From Desulfitobacterium dehalogenans ATCC 51507 (GTDB taxonomy: Bacteria; Bacillota; Desulfitobacteriia; Desulfitobacteriales; Desulfitobacteriaceae): a DNA stretch of 64,000 bases. Positions 8,867 through 18,500 of the stretch are shown one piece after another. The notes below the pieces were generated by a model. It was not told the DNA's origin and did no database searches. It worked only from the letters and a program-made list of their open reading frames with translations. The DNA is taken from positions 3,658,001-3,722,000 of the forward strand of contig NC_018017.1 in NCBI RefSeq assembly GCF_000243155.2, written 5' to 3'. The first letter of the stretch is position 1, and each line of letters opens with the position of its first letter. A program made the position numbers and the translations under genes.

Positions 8867-9604
8867 TTATCCCAGATCCCCATAATGCCCCAGCACAAGA
8901 GTAAGGGTCGCAATGGCCGCAGTCTCTGCCCGCAGAATCCTTGGCCCCAGGGACACACTTTGAGCCTGGAGATTCTCCTGGGCCCAAAGTACTTCCGATT
9001 CATCGAAGCCTCCTTCAGGCCCGATTAAGAGTGCTATAGGTTCCTGTGGGCTGAAATTCCTGAGCACAGATTGGAGGGTCTTGGTTTTCTCGCTTTCATA
9101 AGGAATAAGCCACTGAGTGGTTGACGGGAGGAGAGTCTTAAGCTCTTTCCAATCAGAGACTGGGAAGAGCTTTGGTTCCCGGACCCGATGAGATTGCTTG
9201 GATGCCTCACTGGAGATCTTCTGCCAACGTTCCACCCGGTCTTTGGCCTTGCTCCCTTCCAGCTTCATGACAGCCCGTTTCGTGCGCAGGGGAATCAAAC
9301 CGGCCATTCCTAATTCCGTTCCCTTTTGTATGACCCACTCCATCTTTTCCCCTTTAGAGAGACCGGCTGCCAGGTAGACCTGGGTTCGGGCTTCTACTTC
9401 CGGGTAATCCTGTTCCATGATTCCACAGGTCACGCTTTGGTCCTCTATTTTATTGATAACTGCTTTGTACTCTGCTCCCGAGTTATCAAAGCCGATGATC
9501 TGATCACCCACCGCAAGACGCAAGACCCGGACAAGGTGTTCTCTTTCGGGACCCTTAAGCCAGAAAACATTTCTACCCAGTTCCGATATTTTAAAGCGAT
9601 GCAC
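8867..9604 (-). CDS. rsmE: 16S rRNA m3U1498 methyltransferase
   Basis: 245-residue SPOUT-class methyltransferase acting on U1498 of 16S rRNA. Visible features are the N-terminal PUA-like part ([27 protein letters not shown]), [20 protein letters not shown], and the knotted SAM site [13 protein letters not shown] with [11 protein letters not shown] at the C-terminus. The frame is open to 9739, but GTG 9604, overlapping the prmA stop by 14 nt, gives the normal length and N-terminus. Part of the heat-shock operon, as in B. subtilis. Confidence 0.92.
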   Translation of the reverse strand: MHRFKISELGRNVFWLKGPEREHLVRVLRLAVGDQIIGFDNSGAEYKAVINKIEDQSVTCGIMEQDYPEVEARTQVYLAAGLSKGEKMEWVIQKGTELGMAGLIPLRTKRAVMKLEGSKAKDRVERWQKISSEASKQSHRVREPKLFPVSDWKELKTLLPSTTQWLIPYESEKTKTLQSVLRNFSPQEPIALLIGPEGGFDESEVLWAQENLQAQSVSLGPRILRAETAAIATLTLVLGHYGDLG

Positions 9605-10529
9605 CCTGCCACCCCGCTCGTAAGAGGACCCATCCCGAATCCTCTTTCTTTTCCAGAACTTCCAACCCGTGCTCACGCAGTCCTGCTTCCACATCTGGAG
9701 AACGGTGTTCGATAATACCTGAAGCGAGGAATTCTCCATCCTCTCTCATGATCCGCTTTAGGTCGGGGATAAGCATCAGGATGACATCGGCAATGATATT
9801 GGCTACCACTAAATCGGCTTGTCCATGCAATACCGTCCCCAAATCCCCTTGCTGTACCCGGACCCGTCCGGCCACCTGATTGAGTTCCACATTTTCTTGA
9901 GCTACTTTAACGGCAACGGAGTCTAAATCGATAGCCTCTACTTGAGCGCCTAGTTTTGCTGCTGCAATGGCGAGAATCCCCGATCCTGTTCCCAAATCAA
10001 AGACCCGCATATCCGGTCTCACCCTCTCTTCCAGGGTCCCCAGACACAAAGATGTCGTGGCATGGGTTCCCGTACCAAAGGCCATTCCAGGATCCAGCTC
10101 CAGGACAATATCCTGAGGCTGAGGAGTTACCTCTTCCCAAGAGGGCTTGATCAAAAAACGCTCACCGATTCGAACTGGCTTAAAATAAGCCTTCCAGGAG
10201 GTGGCCCAATCTTCCTCTTGTACGGTCAAGCCTTTCACTTGAAGAACCCATTCAGGAAAGCAATGAAGCACCTCCTTCAGTCCCTCATCAAGTCGCTGAA
10301 GCTTGGACTGAAGCTCGTGATCTTCACAGAAATATCCTTTTACCACAGAGGTTCCGGTTAATGCAATCTCTCCAAAATCATGGTAATCCCAGTTCCCGGA
10401 TTCCACATAACTTCGCAGAAGTTCCGGATCTTCCACACTTACTCCAGGGCAGCCAAGCTGATAAAAAAGATCGGCAACAGCTTCCTCTCCTGCCGATGAA
10501 ACAGTTACCGCAATTTCGCGCCAATTCAT
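9591..10529 (-). CDS. prmA: Ribosomal protein L11 methyltransferase
   Basis: 312-residue SAM-dependent methyltransferase that trimethylates ribosomal protein L11. The N-terminal ferredoxin-like substrate domain begins [20 protein letters not shown]; the linker leads to motif [21 protein letters not shown] (about 175-195), motif IV NIIADVI, preceded by the [12 protein letters not shown] loop typical of PrmA. AAGGAG precedes the ATG. Directly follows dnaJ, as in most Firmicutes. Confidence 0.95.
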   Translation of the reverse strand: MNWREIAVTVSSAGEEAVADLFYQLGCPGVSVEDPELLRSYVESGNWDYHDFGEIALTGTSVVKGYFCEDHELQSKLQRLDEGLKEVLHCFPEWVLQVKGLTVQEEDWATSWKAYFKPVRIGERFLIKPSWEEVTPQPQDIVLELDPGMAFGTGTHATTSLCLGTLEERVRPDMRVFDLGTGSGILAIAAAKLGAQVEAIDLDSVAVKVAQENVELNQVAGRVRVQQGDLGTVLHGQADLVVANIIADVILMLIPDLKRIMREDGEFLASGIIEHRSPDVEAGLREHGLEVLEKKEDSGWVLLRAGWQGASL

Positions 10530-10548
10530 GCTTCAGAACTCCTTTTAA

Positions 10549-11667
10549 TTATAAATCGATGGCATCCCGTATATTTTCTTTGACCTTTTCGAAGAAGGAC
10601 TTTTTACCCATTTGTTGTTGATCGCTGGTAACCTCTCCGAACTCACGAAGCAGTTCCTTTTGGCGGTCGGTGAGTTTAGTCGGAGTGGCTACGACCACCC
10701 GCACATGCTGATCCCCTCTCCCGTTGCCACGGCGATAAGGAATACCATGACCTCTTAGACGGAACACCGTGGCGGTCTGAGTTCCTTCGGGGATCTTCAT
10801 TTTGACTTTGCCATCCAGGGTCGGAATATCGATCTCCGACCCAAGGGCAGCCTGTACAAAGGTTATGGGAATCTCGCAATACACGTCGTTCCCTTCTCTT
10901 TCAAAGAATTTATGGGCTTTGACATTGAGGACCACATAAAGGTCTCCGTATGGTCCCCCCCGCAGTCCCGCTTCCCCGCTGCCGCTGAAACGAAGGTTAA
11001 GACCATCCTCTGATCCTGCGGGGACATTGACTTTAATGGTTTTGACTTTCCGTGTGGTTCCTTTTCCGCTGCATTCTTTACATGGGGAAGATATAAATTG
11101 ACCTGAACCATTACAGTTTGGACAAGTTCTTGCAGTTTGAATCGCTCCAAAGGGGGTTCGTTGGGTAGCCTTAACCTGCCCTGTTCCATGACAATGTGTA
11201 CAGGTGGTAGGATGAGTTCCAGGGGCTGAACCAGAGCCATGACATTCCGTGCAGGCCTCTTGACGAGGAACTTGAATTTCTTTCTCGGTACCAAAAGCAG
11301 CCTCCTCGAAAGTAATGGTTAAGTCATAACGAAGGTCATTCCCTCGAGTGGGGCCTTGCCGACGCTGACCACCACCGCCGCCAAAAAACATATCGAAGAT
11401 ATCCCCAAAGCCGCCAAAATCTCCGCCAAAACCTTGCTGGTTGGGATCGAAGGCGGAATGGCCCATTTGATCATATCGAGTACGTTTTTCAGAATCGCTT
11501 AAGACATCATAGGCTTCGGTTGCCTCTTTGAATTTTTCCTCTGCCTCTTTATTTCCCGGATTAACATCGGGATGATATTGGCGGGCTAGTTTTCGATAGG
11601 CCTTTTTGATTTCTTGTTCGTCAGCGTTCTTAGAGACTCCGAGTACTTCATAATAATCCCGTTTCAT
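10549..11667 (-). CDS. dnaJ: Chaperone protein DnaJ
   Basis: 372-residue type I Hsp40 co-chaperone that stimulates DnaK ATPase. J domain at 1-70 with the HPD triad in YHPDVN; Gly/Phe-rich linker ([20 protein letters not shown]); four zinc-centre repeats [24 protein letters not shown] and CKECSGKG (about 137-205); C-terminal substrate domains. Standard length. Follows dnaK by about 110 bp in the CIRCE operon. Confidence 0.97.
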   Translation of the reverse strand: MKRDYYEVLGVSKNADEQEIKKAYRKLARQYHPDVNPGNKEAEEKFKEATEAYDVLSDSEKRTRYDQMGHSAFDPNQQGFGGDFGGFGDIFDMFFGGGGGQRRQGPTRGNDLRYDLTITFEEAAFGTEKEIQVPRQEACTECHGSGSAPGTHPTTCTHCHGTGQVKATQRTPFGAIQTARTCPNCNGSGQFISSPCKECSGKGTTRKVKTIKVNVPAGSEDGLNLRFSGSGEAGLRGGPYGDLYVVLNVKAHKFFEREGNDVYCEIPITFVQAALGSEIDIPTLDGKVKMKIPEGTQTATVFRLRGHGIPYRRGNGRGDQHVRVVVATPTKLTDRQKELLREFGEVTSDQQQMGKKSFFEKVKENIRDAIDL

Positions 11668-11778
11668 GTTGTTCCTCCATCACTCCTGATTCTCCCTCTT
11701 GAAGCCTTATCCGTCTTCAGTACATGATGATTGGGCACAGGGGAAAACACCTGCACCCAACTTTTTCCTTCATTCCGA

Positions 11779-13623
11779 TTATTTCTGATCCTTATCTACT
11801 TCAGTATATTCGGCATCGACTACGTTGTCATCTGCTTTTGCACTACCCATTCCGGGGTCTGCTCCCATATCCGGTCCCGGTGCTGTCCCACCGGTTTGTT
11901 GATACATTTTTTCAATGATGGGATAAAGCACCTTGGTTACTCCTTCGGTCTTTTCTTTGATCAGCTCCACGTTCTCTCCGGCAGCAGCGGTCTTTAATTC
12001 TTCAAGAGCTTTCTTGATCGGCTCTACTTCATTTTCAGGAATCTTACCTTCAAAGTCCTTCAGGGTCTTTTCGGTTTGGTAAACCATAGAGTCTGCTTGG
12101 TTCTTGGCATCAATCAATTCTTTGCGTTTCTTATCTTCGTCGGCATGGGCTTCAGCGTCTTTTTTCATTTTCTCGATTTCTTCTTGACTTAAACCTGTAG
12201 AAGCGGTAATGGTAACCTTTTGTTCATTACCTGTAGCCATATCTCTAGCAGAAACATGGACGATACCATTGGCATCAATATCAAATTTTACTTCGATTTG
12301 AGGGATGCCGCGGGGAGCAGGCGGGATTCCGGAAAGTTGGAACCGGCCTAAGGTTTTATTATATGCCGCCATTTCACGCTCTCCTTGGAGGACGTGGATA
12401 TCCACAGAGGTCTGGCTATCTGCCGCAGTAGAGAAGACTTGGCTCTTTGTGGTCGGAACTGTGGTGTTGCGATCAATAATCCGGGTAAATACTCCGCCCA
12501 AGGTTTCAATTCCCAGGGACAATGGAGTGACGTCCACGAGAATAATATCCTTCACTTCACCGGCCAGAACTCCACCTTGAATCGCCGCACCTAAGGATAC
12601 CACTTCATCCGGGTTAACACCCTTATGGGGATCCTTGCCGCTTAGCTTTTTAATGGCTTCCTGTACAGCGGGAATCCGGGTGGATCCGCCTACGAGAATG
12701 ACTTGATTCACATCACTCCAGGACAGCTTAGCATCGGCTAAAGCTTGACGAGTAGGTCCAAGGGTCGCTTCTACCAAATCCGCAGTCAATTCCTCGAACT
12801 TAGCCCGTGAAACATTCATATCTAAGTGGGCGGGTCCTTCGGCCGTCATGGTGATAAAGGGCAGATTCACATTGGTGGTGCTCACTCCGGAAAGCTCCAC
12901 TTTGGCTTTCTCTGCAGCTTCTTTTAAGCGTTGGAGGGCAACACGGTCTTTAGTCAGATCCACACCTTGATCTTTTTTAAATTCAGCTGCCATATAGTCA
13001 ATCAGACGTTGGTCAAAATCGTCCCCACCGAGCTTGTTGTTCCCGCTGGTGGCTTTAACCTCAACCATTCCCTGAGAAAGCTCAAGAAGGGACACGTCGA
13101 AGGTTCCCCCCCCTAAGTCAAAGACCAGAACGGTCTGATCCTCTTGCTTGTCTAAACCATAGGCTAAAGCTGCAGCCGTAGGCTCGTTGATAATCCGCTT
13201 AACCTCCAGGCCGGCGATGGTTCCGGCATCTTTGGTAGCTTGCCGTTGGGCGTCGGTGAAATAAGCGGGGACGGTAATAACGGCCTCGGTGACCGTCTGT
13301 CCCAGATAAGCTTCAGCATCTGCTTTCAATTTTTGTAGAATCATTGCAGAAATCTCTTGGGGAGAGTAGTTTTTATCATCAATTTTCACTTTGTAATCCG
13401 TTCCCATATGTCTCTTAATAGAGAGCACAGTTTTATCCGGATTAGAAACAGCTTGACGCTTAGCCACTTGACCTGCTAAACGTTCTCCTGTCTTGGAAAA
13501 TCCAACCACAGATGGAGTGGTCCGATTCCCTTCCGCGTTGGTAATAACGACGGCTTCGCCGCCTTCCATAACTGCTACACAAGAGTTGGTGGTTCCTAAG
13601 TCAATTCCAATCACTTTACCCAT
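11779..13623 (-). CDS. dnaK: Chaperone protein DnaK (Hsp70)
   Basis: 614-residue Hsp70. ATPase domain begins [20 protein letters not shown], with the phosphate loops [13 protein letters not shown] and [10 protein letters not shown], the linker region around [14 protein letters not shown], then the substrate-binding sheet and helical lid, ending in a Gly-rich acidic tail ([16 protein letters not shown]). As in Gram-positive DnaKs, the segment found in the Gram-negative nucleotide domain is absent. An in-frame TTG at 13629 is an alternative start; AAGGAGG lies between 5 and 11 nt from the two candidates. Regulated by HrcA/CIRCE at the operon head. Confidence 0.98.
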   Translation of the reverse strand: MGKVIGIDLGTTNSCVAVMEGGEAVVITNAEGNRTTPSVVGFSKTGERLAGQVAKRQAVSNPDKTVLSIKRHMGTDYKVKIDDKNYSPQEISAMILQKLKADAEAYLGQTVTEAVITVPAYFTDAQRQATKDAGTIAGLEVKRIINEPTAAALAYGLDKQEDQTVLVFDLGGGTFDVSLLELSQGMVEVKATSGNNKLGGDDFDQRLIDYMAAEFKKDQGVDLTKDRVALQRLKEAAEKAKVELSGVSTTNVNLPFITMTAEGPAHLDMNVSRAKFEELTADLVEATLGPTRQALADAKLSWSDVNQVILVGGSTRIPAVQEAIKKLSGKDPHKGVNPDEVVSLGAAIQGGVLAGEVKDIILVDVTPLSLGIETLGGVFTRIIDRNTTVPTTKSQVFSTAADSQTSVDIHVLQGEREMAAYNKTLGRFQLSGIPPAPRGIPQIEVKFDIDANGIVHVSARDMATGNEQKVTITASTGLSQEEIEKMKKDAEAHADEDKKRKELIDAKNQADSMVYQTEKTLKDFEGKIPENEVEPIKKALEELKTAAAGENVELIKEKTEGVTKVLYPIIEKMYQQTGGTAPGPDMGADPGMGSAKADDNVVDAEYTEVDKDQK

Positions 13624-13648
13624 GTTCAATACTTCCTCCTTATCGCAC

Positions 13649-14290
13649 CTAGCGGGACACTTTAACCATACTAGGACGTATTACTTTTTCTTTAAGATAA
13701 TAACCTTTTTGGAGTTCCTCTACAACGGTGTTCTCCGGGTGTTCCTCTGAATCCACTTGGAGTACTGCCTCGTGTATATTAGGGTCAAAGGGCTGCCCCA
13801 CCGCCTCAATAGCCGCCAGTCCTTCTTTGGCGAGAATGCTTTGCATCTGCTTGAAAATCATCTCCACTCCTTGGGAAAAGGACTTTATATCTTGAGTGGT
13901 CTTAGATGCCTCTATCGCTCGTTCAAAGTTGTCCAATACAGGCAGCAGCCCTTCCATGACACGTTCCGATGCATATTTGGCAAAATCCTCTTTCTCTTTT
14001 TGTGTCCGCTTGCGATAGTTGTCGAACTCGGCTTGTAACCGCTGAAGATGAGCATAGTATTCATCCGCTTGGTTCTTGGTCTGGTCAAGCTCCGCCTGAA
14101 GGGTGAGCACTTTTTCTTCTAAAGAAACATCCTGCTCCCGGGAAGATTCATTACTCATTTCGTCCTCCTGGGCAACTTCTTCTAGGATTTCTTCAACGGT
14201 ATCCGTTAAATTTTCCTTAGACTCTTGAGCATTCTTATTTTCCCATTCGGTATGACCCGATGGAGGGGTTTTCCCGCCCCAATTCATCAT
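13649..14290 (-). CDS. grpE: Nucleotide exchange factor GrpE
   Basis: 213-residue DnaK nucleotide-exchange factor. Acidic N-terminal tail, long coiled coil (about 55-110, [20 protein letters not shown] then [20 protein letters not shown]), helix bundle with [13 protein letters not shown], and the beta-wing signature ending [13 protein letters not shown] and [18 protein letters not shown]. Start taken at ATG 14290 with AGAGGTGG 8 nt upstream; a GTG at 14302 would add four residues. Between hrcA and dnaK, as usual. Confidence 0.95.
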   Translation of the reverse strand: MMNWGGKTPPSGHTEWENKNAQESKENLTDTVEEILEEVAQEDEMSNESSREQDVSLEEKVLTLQAELDQTKNQADEYYAHLQRLQAEFDNYRKRTQKEKEDFAKYASERVMEGLLPVLDNFERAIEASKTTQDIKSFSQGVEMIFKQMQSILAKEGLAAIEAVGQPFDPNIHEAVLQVDSEEHPENTVVEELQKGYYLKEKVIRPSMVKVSR

Positions 14291-14307
14291 TTCTGAAACC
14301 ACCTCTC

Positions 14308-15351
14308 CTAGTTCCTTCGTCGTATAGTAAGAAGCTCAGTGAGCGTTCTTGTCATATAATCCACCATGGCTATAGCCTTCCCATAATCCATACGGGTAGG
14401 TCCAATCAAACCGATGGTACCCAAAGGCTCTCCGTCAATCCAATAGGTCCCTGTAATAATACTACAGTCCCGAAGTTCCTTTAGTTTATTTTCTCCACCA
14501 ATGGTAACTGCCAGACCCTCTTTCTGGGGATGGAGCACTTTTATGATCTGATCTCCCTCTTCAAAAATCTGGAAAAGGTTTTTGATCTTTTCCACATCCC
14601 GGAATTCAGGTTGGTTCAACATGTTCAGAGTTCCACCCAGATAGACCTTATTGGATTCTTCAGGGCCATTGCTCAGAATAGCGGAAAGAAGCTCCAAAGC
14701 ATTGTCGATCAGGAAGCGTTGACGAGTCAGTTCGCTATATATCTCGTGAAGCATATCCCTTTTCACTTCTTCCATAGAATGCCCACGCATCTTATGGTTA
14801 AATACGTTGGCAATTCTCTGAAGTTCCTCGGCCGTTACATTTTCTCCAATATCTACAATTTGATTCTCCACCACACCATTTTCCTTGACCACTACCATGA
14901 TGGCTTTGCTGGGTTCATAAGGAAGGAAGTGTATCTGATTAAAAGCACTCTTCCCCTTGTCCGGCCCTATCACGATACTGGTCAAGTGAGTGAGCTCGGA
15001 AAGCAGTTTGCTGGAATGAGCAATGACAGTCTGAATCTCCGCAATCCTCTTCGTGGTCTCCTTTTCGATAACATCCTTTACATCATCAGTAACATTGGAT
15101 TTCTCCATGAGGCAATCCACATAATACCGATAACCCGCATCCGAAGGAATGCGGCCTGCTGAAGTATGAGGCTGTTCGATAAGACCCAGCTCTTCCATAT
15201 CGGACATTTCGTTACGAATGGTGGCCGGCGAGATGCCTAAATCAAATTTCCGAGCGATGGTCCTTGAACCAACCGGCTCAGCAGTATTTACATAATCCTG
15301 AACGATAGCCCGCAGGATCTTCTTTTTTCGCTCGTCCATCTGCATCAACAT
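14308..15351 (-). CDS. hrcA: Heat-inducible transcription repressor HrcA
   Basis: 347-residue repressor of class I heat-shock genes; binds CIRCE and depends on GroEL for activity. Winged helix at the N-terminus (KKILRAIVQDYVNTAEPVGS, GISPATIRNEMSDMEELGL, HTSAGRIPSDAGYRYYVD), followed by the GAF-like and dimerisation domains; C-terminal VTIGGENKLKELRDCSIITG and GLIGPTRMDYGKAIAMVDYM are conserved. Several starts are possible (15357 GTG, 15351, 15345, 15339); GGAAAGG favours 15351. First gene of the operon, directly behind the CIRCE, so autoregulated. Confidence 0.95.
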   Translation of the reverse strand: MLMQMDERKKKILRAIVQDYVNTAEPVGSRTIARKFDLGISPATIRNEMSDMEELGLIEQPHTSAGRIPSDAGYRYYVDCLMEKSNVTDDVKDVIEKETTKRIAEIQTVIAHSSKLLSELTHLTSIVIGPDKGKSAFNQIHFLPYEPSKAIMVVVKENGVVENQIVDIGENVTAEELQRIANVFNHKMRGHSMEEVKRDMLHEIYSELTRQRFLIDNALELLSAILSNGPEESNKVYLGGTLNMLNQPEFRDVEKIKNLFQIFEEGDQIIKVLHPQKEGLAVTIGGENKLKELRDCSIITGTYWIDGEPLGTIGLIGPTRMDYGKAIAMVDYMTRTLTELLTIRRRN

Positions 15352-15381
15352 AACCACCTTTCCACCTTCGTTTTTCCTTTG

Positions 15382-15408
15382 TTAGCACTCGACCTCAATG
15401 AGTGCTAA
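15382..15408. promoter_or_regulatory. CIRCE operator (HrcA site)
   Basis: TTAGCACTC-N9-GAGTGCTAA, a perfect match to the CIRCE inverted repeat, 31 bp upstream of the hrcA start and just downstream of the sigma-A -10. It would block transcription of the whole heat-shock operon when bound by HrcA. It is the only copy I see in the window. Confidence 0.98.
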
Positions 15409-15419
15409 CGATTTATGAT

Positions 15420-15451
15420 ATTATAGTACCGCTCTCATTCTTGATTGTCAA
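15420..15451 (-). promoter_or_regulatory. Sigma-A promoter of the hrcA-dnaK operon
   Basis: On the minus strand TTGACA (15446-15451), 17-bp spacer, TACTAT (15423-15428); TATAAT overlaps at 15420-15425 with a 20-bp spacer. Lies immediately upstream of the CIRCE. Confidence 0.85.
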
Positions 15452-15492
15452 GTATCAGGCAAGCTAAAAAAGGCCGTCCAAATTGCACTAAA

Positions 15493-15533
15493 AAAGAAAG
15501 CATCATAAATAGTAATTCCTATTTATGATGCCC
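15493..15533 (-). terminator. Terminator of the surface-protein gene
   Basis: Perfect 13-bp stem GCATCATAAATAG / CTATTTATGATGC with a 6-nt loop, followed on the minus strand by TTTCTTTTTT. It sits 57 bp past the stop and upstream of the hrcA promoter, insulating the heat-shock operon. Confidence 0.9.
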
Positions 15534-15589
15534 ATCTCACATGACTATTTATTTGCTGGGAATCAATACGAATCGTTTTTTCTAAGGCA

Positions 15590-18500
15590 CTACTCTACCA
15601 AACTCTTGAGTTGCTCCTCTATAGCAGGACTGACAGCCCCCTGTCCACCAAAAATTACAATATCAGAAGGTTTTCTTACCTTTAGATAATTTTTGAGATC
15701 GGTACTTAGGGTCTCCCCTACCAAGATTAGAGGATCTTTCAATTTGGCTGAATAAACACTTCCGGCCAAAGCATCCGGGAAATCCCGACCAGTTGCTATG
15801 CTTACTCCCCGTCCGCTTGGGTCGAAGTATTGGGCAACGGCCAGGGTACTTGCATAACGATCCTGTCCGCCAATCCGAACGATGTTCTCTTGTCCCAGCC
15901 CGGTAAGCTGTGCCACTTCATCTCTGACTCCATCGCTGACCGCCCCTTGCAGGCCAATGATATACACCTTACTGGGGTTCCGCTGGAGTAATTCTTCCCT
16001 GATCTCATCCGGTATAGAATTGGGGTTAACGATAAGAAGAGGGAATTGTTGTGCCGCAGCAATACTGCTTACGGACAGGGAATCCGGGAAGCTTTGCCCT
16101 GAAGCAATGACCACCGGTCTGCCTTGGGTAACGTCCAGATGCTCGGAGATCCTGGCAGCCGTTCCATAGCGATCCGCCCCGCCCAAGCGTATGATATTGC
16201 TGAAGCCATTGTCTTTTACACTGTCTTCCACATATTGGCTTACCGCCCTGGTTCCTCCCAGGATATACACCGTTCCCTGGGGCTCCAGATAGCCTTTTAG
16301 GTATTCTATAAGCTTTTGACAATCGGTTTCACTGTGTCCAACCAGCAGGACAGGCGCTTCTTTTTTATAGGCCAGCACACTTCCGGTTAAGGCGTCAGGA
16401 AACTCATCCGATCTGGCTACAACCACACTTTTCACTTTACCGTAATAGCTGCCCCGGGCAATGGCTAAAGCAGTATCAACCCGGTTCGCTCCGGCAAGTC
16501 TTTGCAGCCCTTGAGAGGCTACCATTTGGTATTCATAAACATTTTTGGTACCCTTTTCACTGATCCTGATCACAAATAACCCTTTTCCGGAAATATTGAG
16601 AAGGCCATTGGTGTCAAAATCGGCAATTGAAGAGTTGCTGCTGCTGATTGCGTAAGCACTTTCATTTAGATGACCTACACTAATCAACCGGGGCGTACGG
16701 TTTTCTTTTTGAGCATTGGCTTTTTCCCGCTCATTGTATTGGTTTATCGCCGCAATCAAAATCTCCTTTTTGGTCAATCGATCAGCAGGAACAACCAGCG
16801 CCGGATTTTGAGGATTGACAAGGTTGGAAGTATTCTCTGCAGGAGGAGTGATTGGAGGAGTAACAGGGCCTATCGGAGCAGAACCGCCACCACCGCCATC
16901 GTCTCTATCCCTGTCCCGCGATTCCATCTGTAGATCATAAAGGACAATGTCGGTTCCCACATGGATTATACCATCTTTGATCCAGCTGTCCCCAATGGTT
17001 TCCTGGCGCTTATCCCGACGGCTATCGTAGGTGTAATAGCCGGATTTTTTAGCAATGATGTAATAATCCCCGTCAGGGATGACCATCCAGGCATAGTATC
17101 CAGTGCTTGATGTAGGCTGGGGATTGGCATTATTATTGGTTGCAGCCGGGTCAGCCGGCAAAGCGACCAATGTCCCCGGGGTACGACCGTTATCCTTATT
17201 CAGTTTAGTATCCGCCCAGTAGAGTTCCATAGTTACCCCGCTGATGGGCAGCCCCGTATCACGATCCGTGACCGTGCCATAAGGGTCGATAAGGATTGTG
17301 CTGATCACGATCTCACCATCAGCGGTTACAGTGGCTACGGCCTTTCCTATGGTGAGCTTTTGGCCGGTACCGCCAACATTATGTTTCAAATTGATAGTGT
17401 AGGTTCCAGGTGGGAGGTTATCAGCCTTGAAAATTCCCTCGCTCGTTAGCGCACTGGAACCGGGTGGAAGGGAAACCGGGTTTTGATTGCTGTCGACAAG
17501 CTCTATTTCATAGCTATTTCCACTTAATCTATGAGCACTGCCATCAGGGGCTTTCATCAACGCTACCCCGGTAATGGTTTTGGAAGAATCAAAGCTCTCT
17601 TTCGCTGCCCCTGTAATCTCACCGACAATACAGGTGTGAGTAAAGGTTACTTCCCCCAATGGTACACCATCTACAATCACAGGTTTTGCAATGTTCACAT
17701 TATAAGGCATATTTCCCTTGGGTACGGCAATTTTGTATTTTCCGTCAGACCCGGTAATCATTTTAGCGTAGAAGTCGACGATGCCATCTCCATCAAAATC
17801 CTCTGCTACCTCTACGATAGCCCCTGCTACAGGCTTTCCTGTTGCATTATCCATAACAATGCCTTGGATGCTGCTGGGCTCAAAGGTTACTATAATTTCA
17901 CTGGCAGCATGAAGATTCTTTATATCATCGTCGACCTCTGCCCGAACAATAACAGTTTTGCTTTCAATTCCGGACAAATTCGCTGACTTATAAACTACAG
18001 AGCATTTTCCTTCATGATCCGTAGTTGCCTCAGAACCACCTGGGAAACTTCCAATGGCGGAATTCCCATCAAGGGCGCTGAAGTCTACTTTAATACCTGG
18101 AATCGGATTATTATCCTTATCAGTAATCAGAGCATGGAGGGTGGTAGTCTGCTTCCCGTCTCCAACAATACTGCTGGGATCGGCAACCAGGGTGATAATA
18201 AAATCCACCAATTCAACATCTTTAGTTAAGGTTAAGTTGCCGGAAGCATCTACTCTGACAGTACCATTGGAACTATTGGGCATAACATCAATATCTGTAG
18301 TCTTGGTGCTGTATTGGGGATTTTCCACGACGATCTTATATTTGCCCAATTTTACTTTGTTAAAAGAGTACTTTCCGTCTTTGTCAGTCTTTGTTCTGTC
18401 GATTTCATTGCCGCTGAGGTCCTTAAGGATAACAGTGGCCTCTGCTATTTTTTCATCTGTCTTCTGATCAGTCACAATCCCATCCAGATTCATGGATGAG

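Noticed and set aside
8820-8987. N-terminal extension of MtaB
   Set aside because: Overlaps rsmE coding sequence, lacks family similarity, and the ATG at 8819 gives the normal length.
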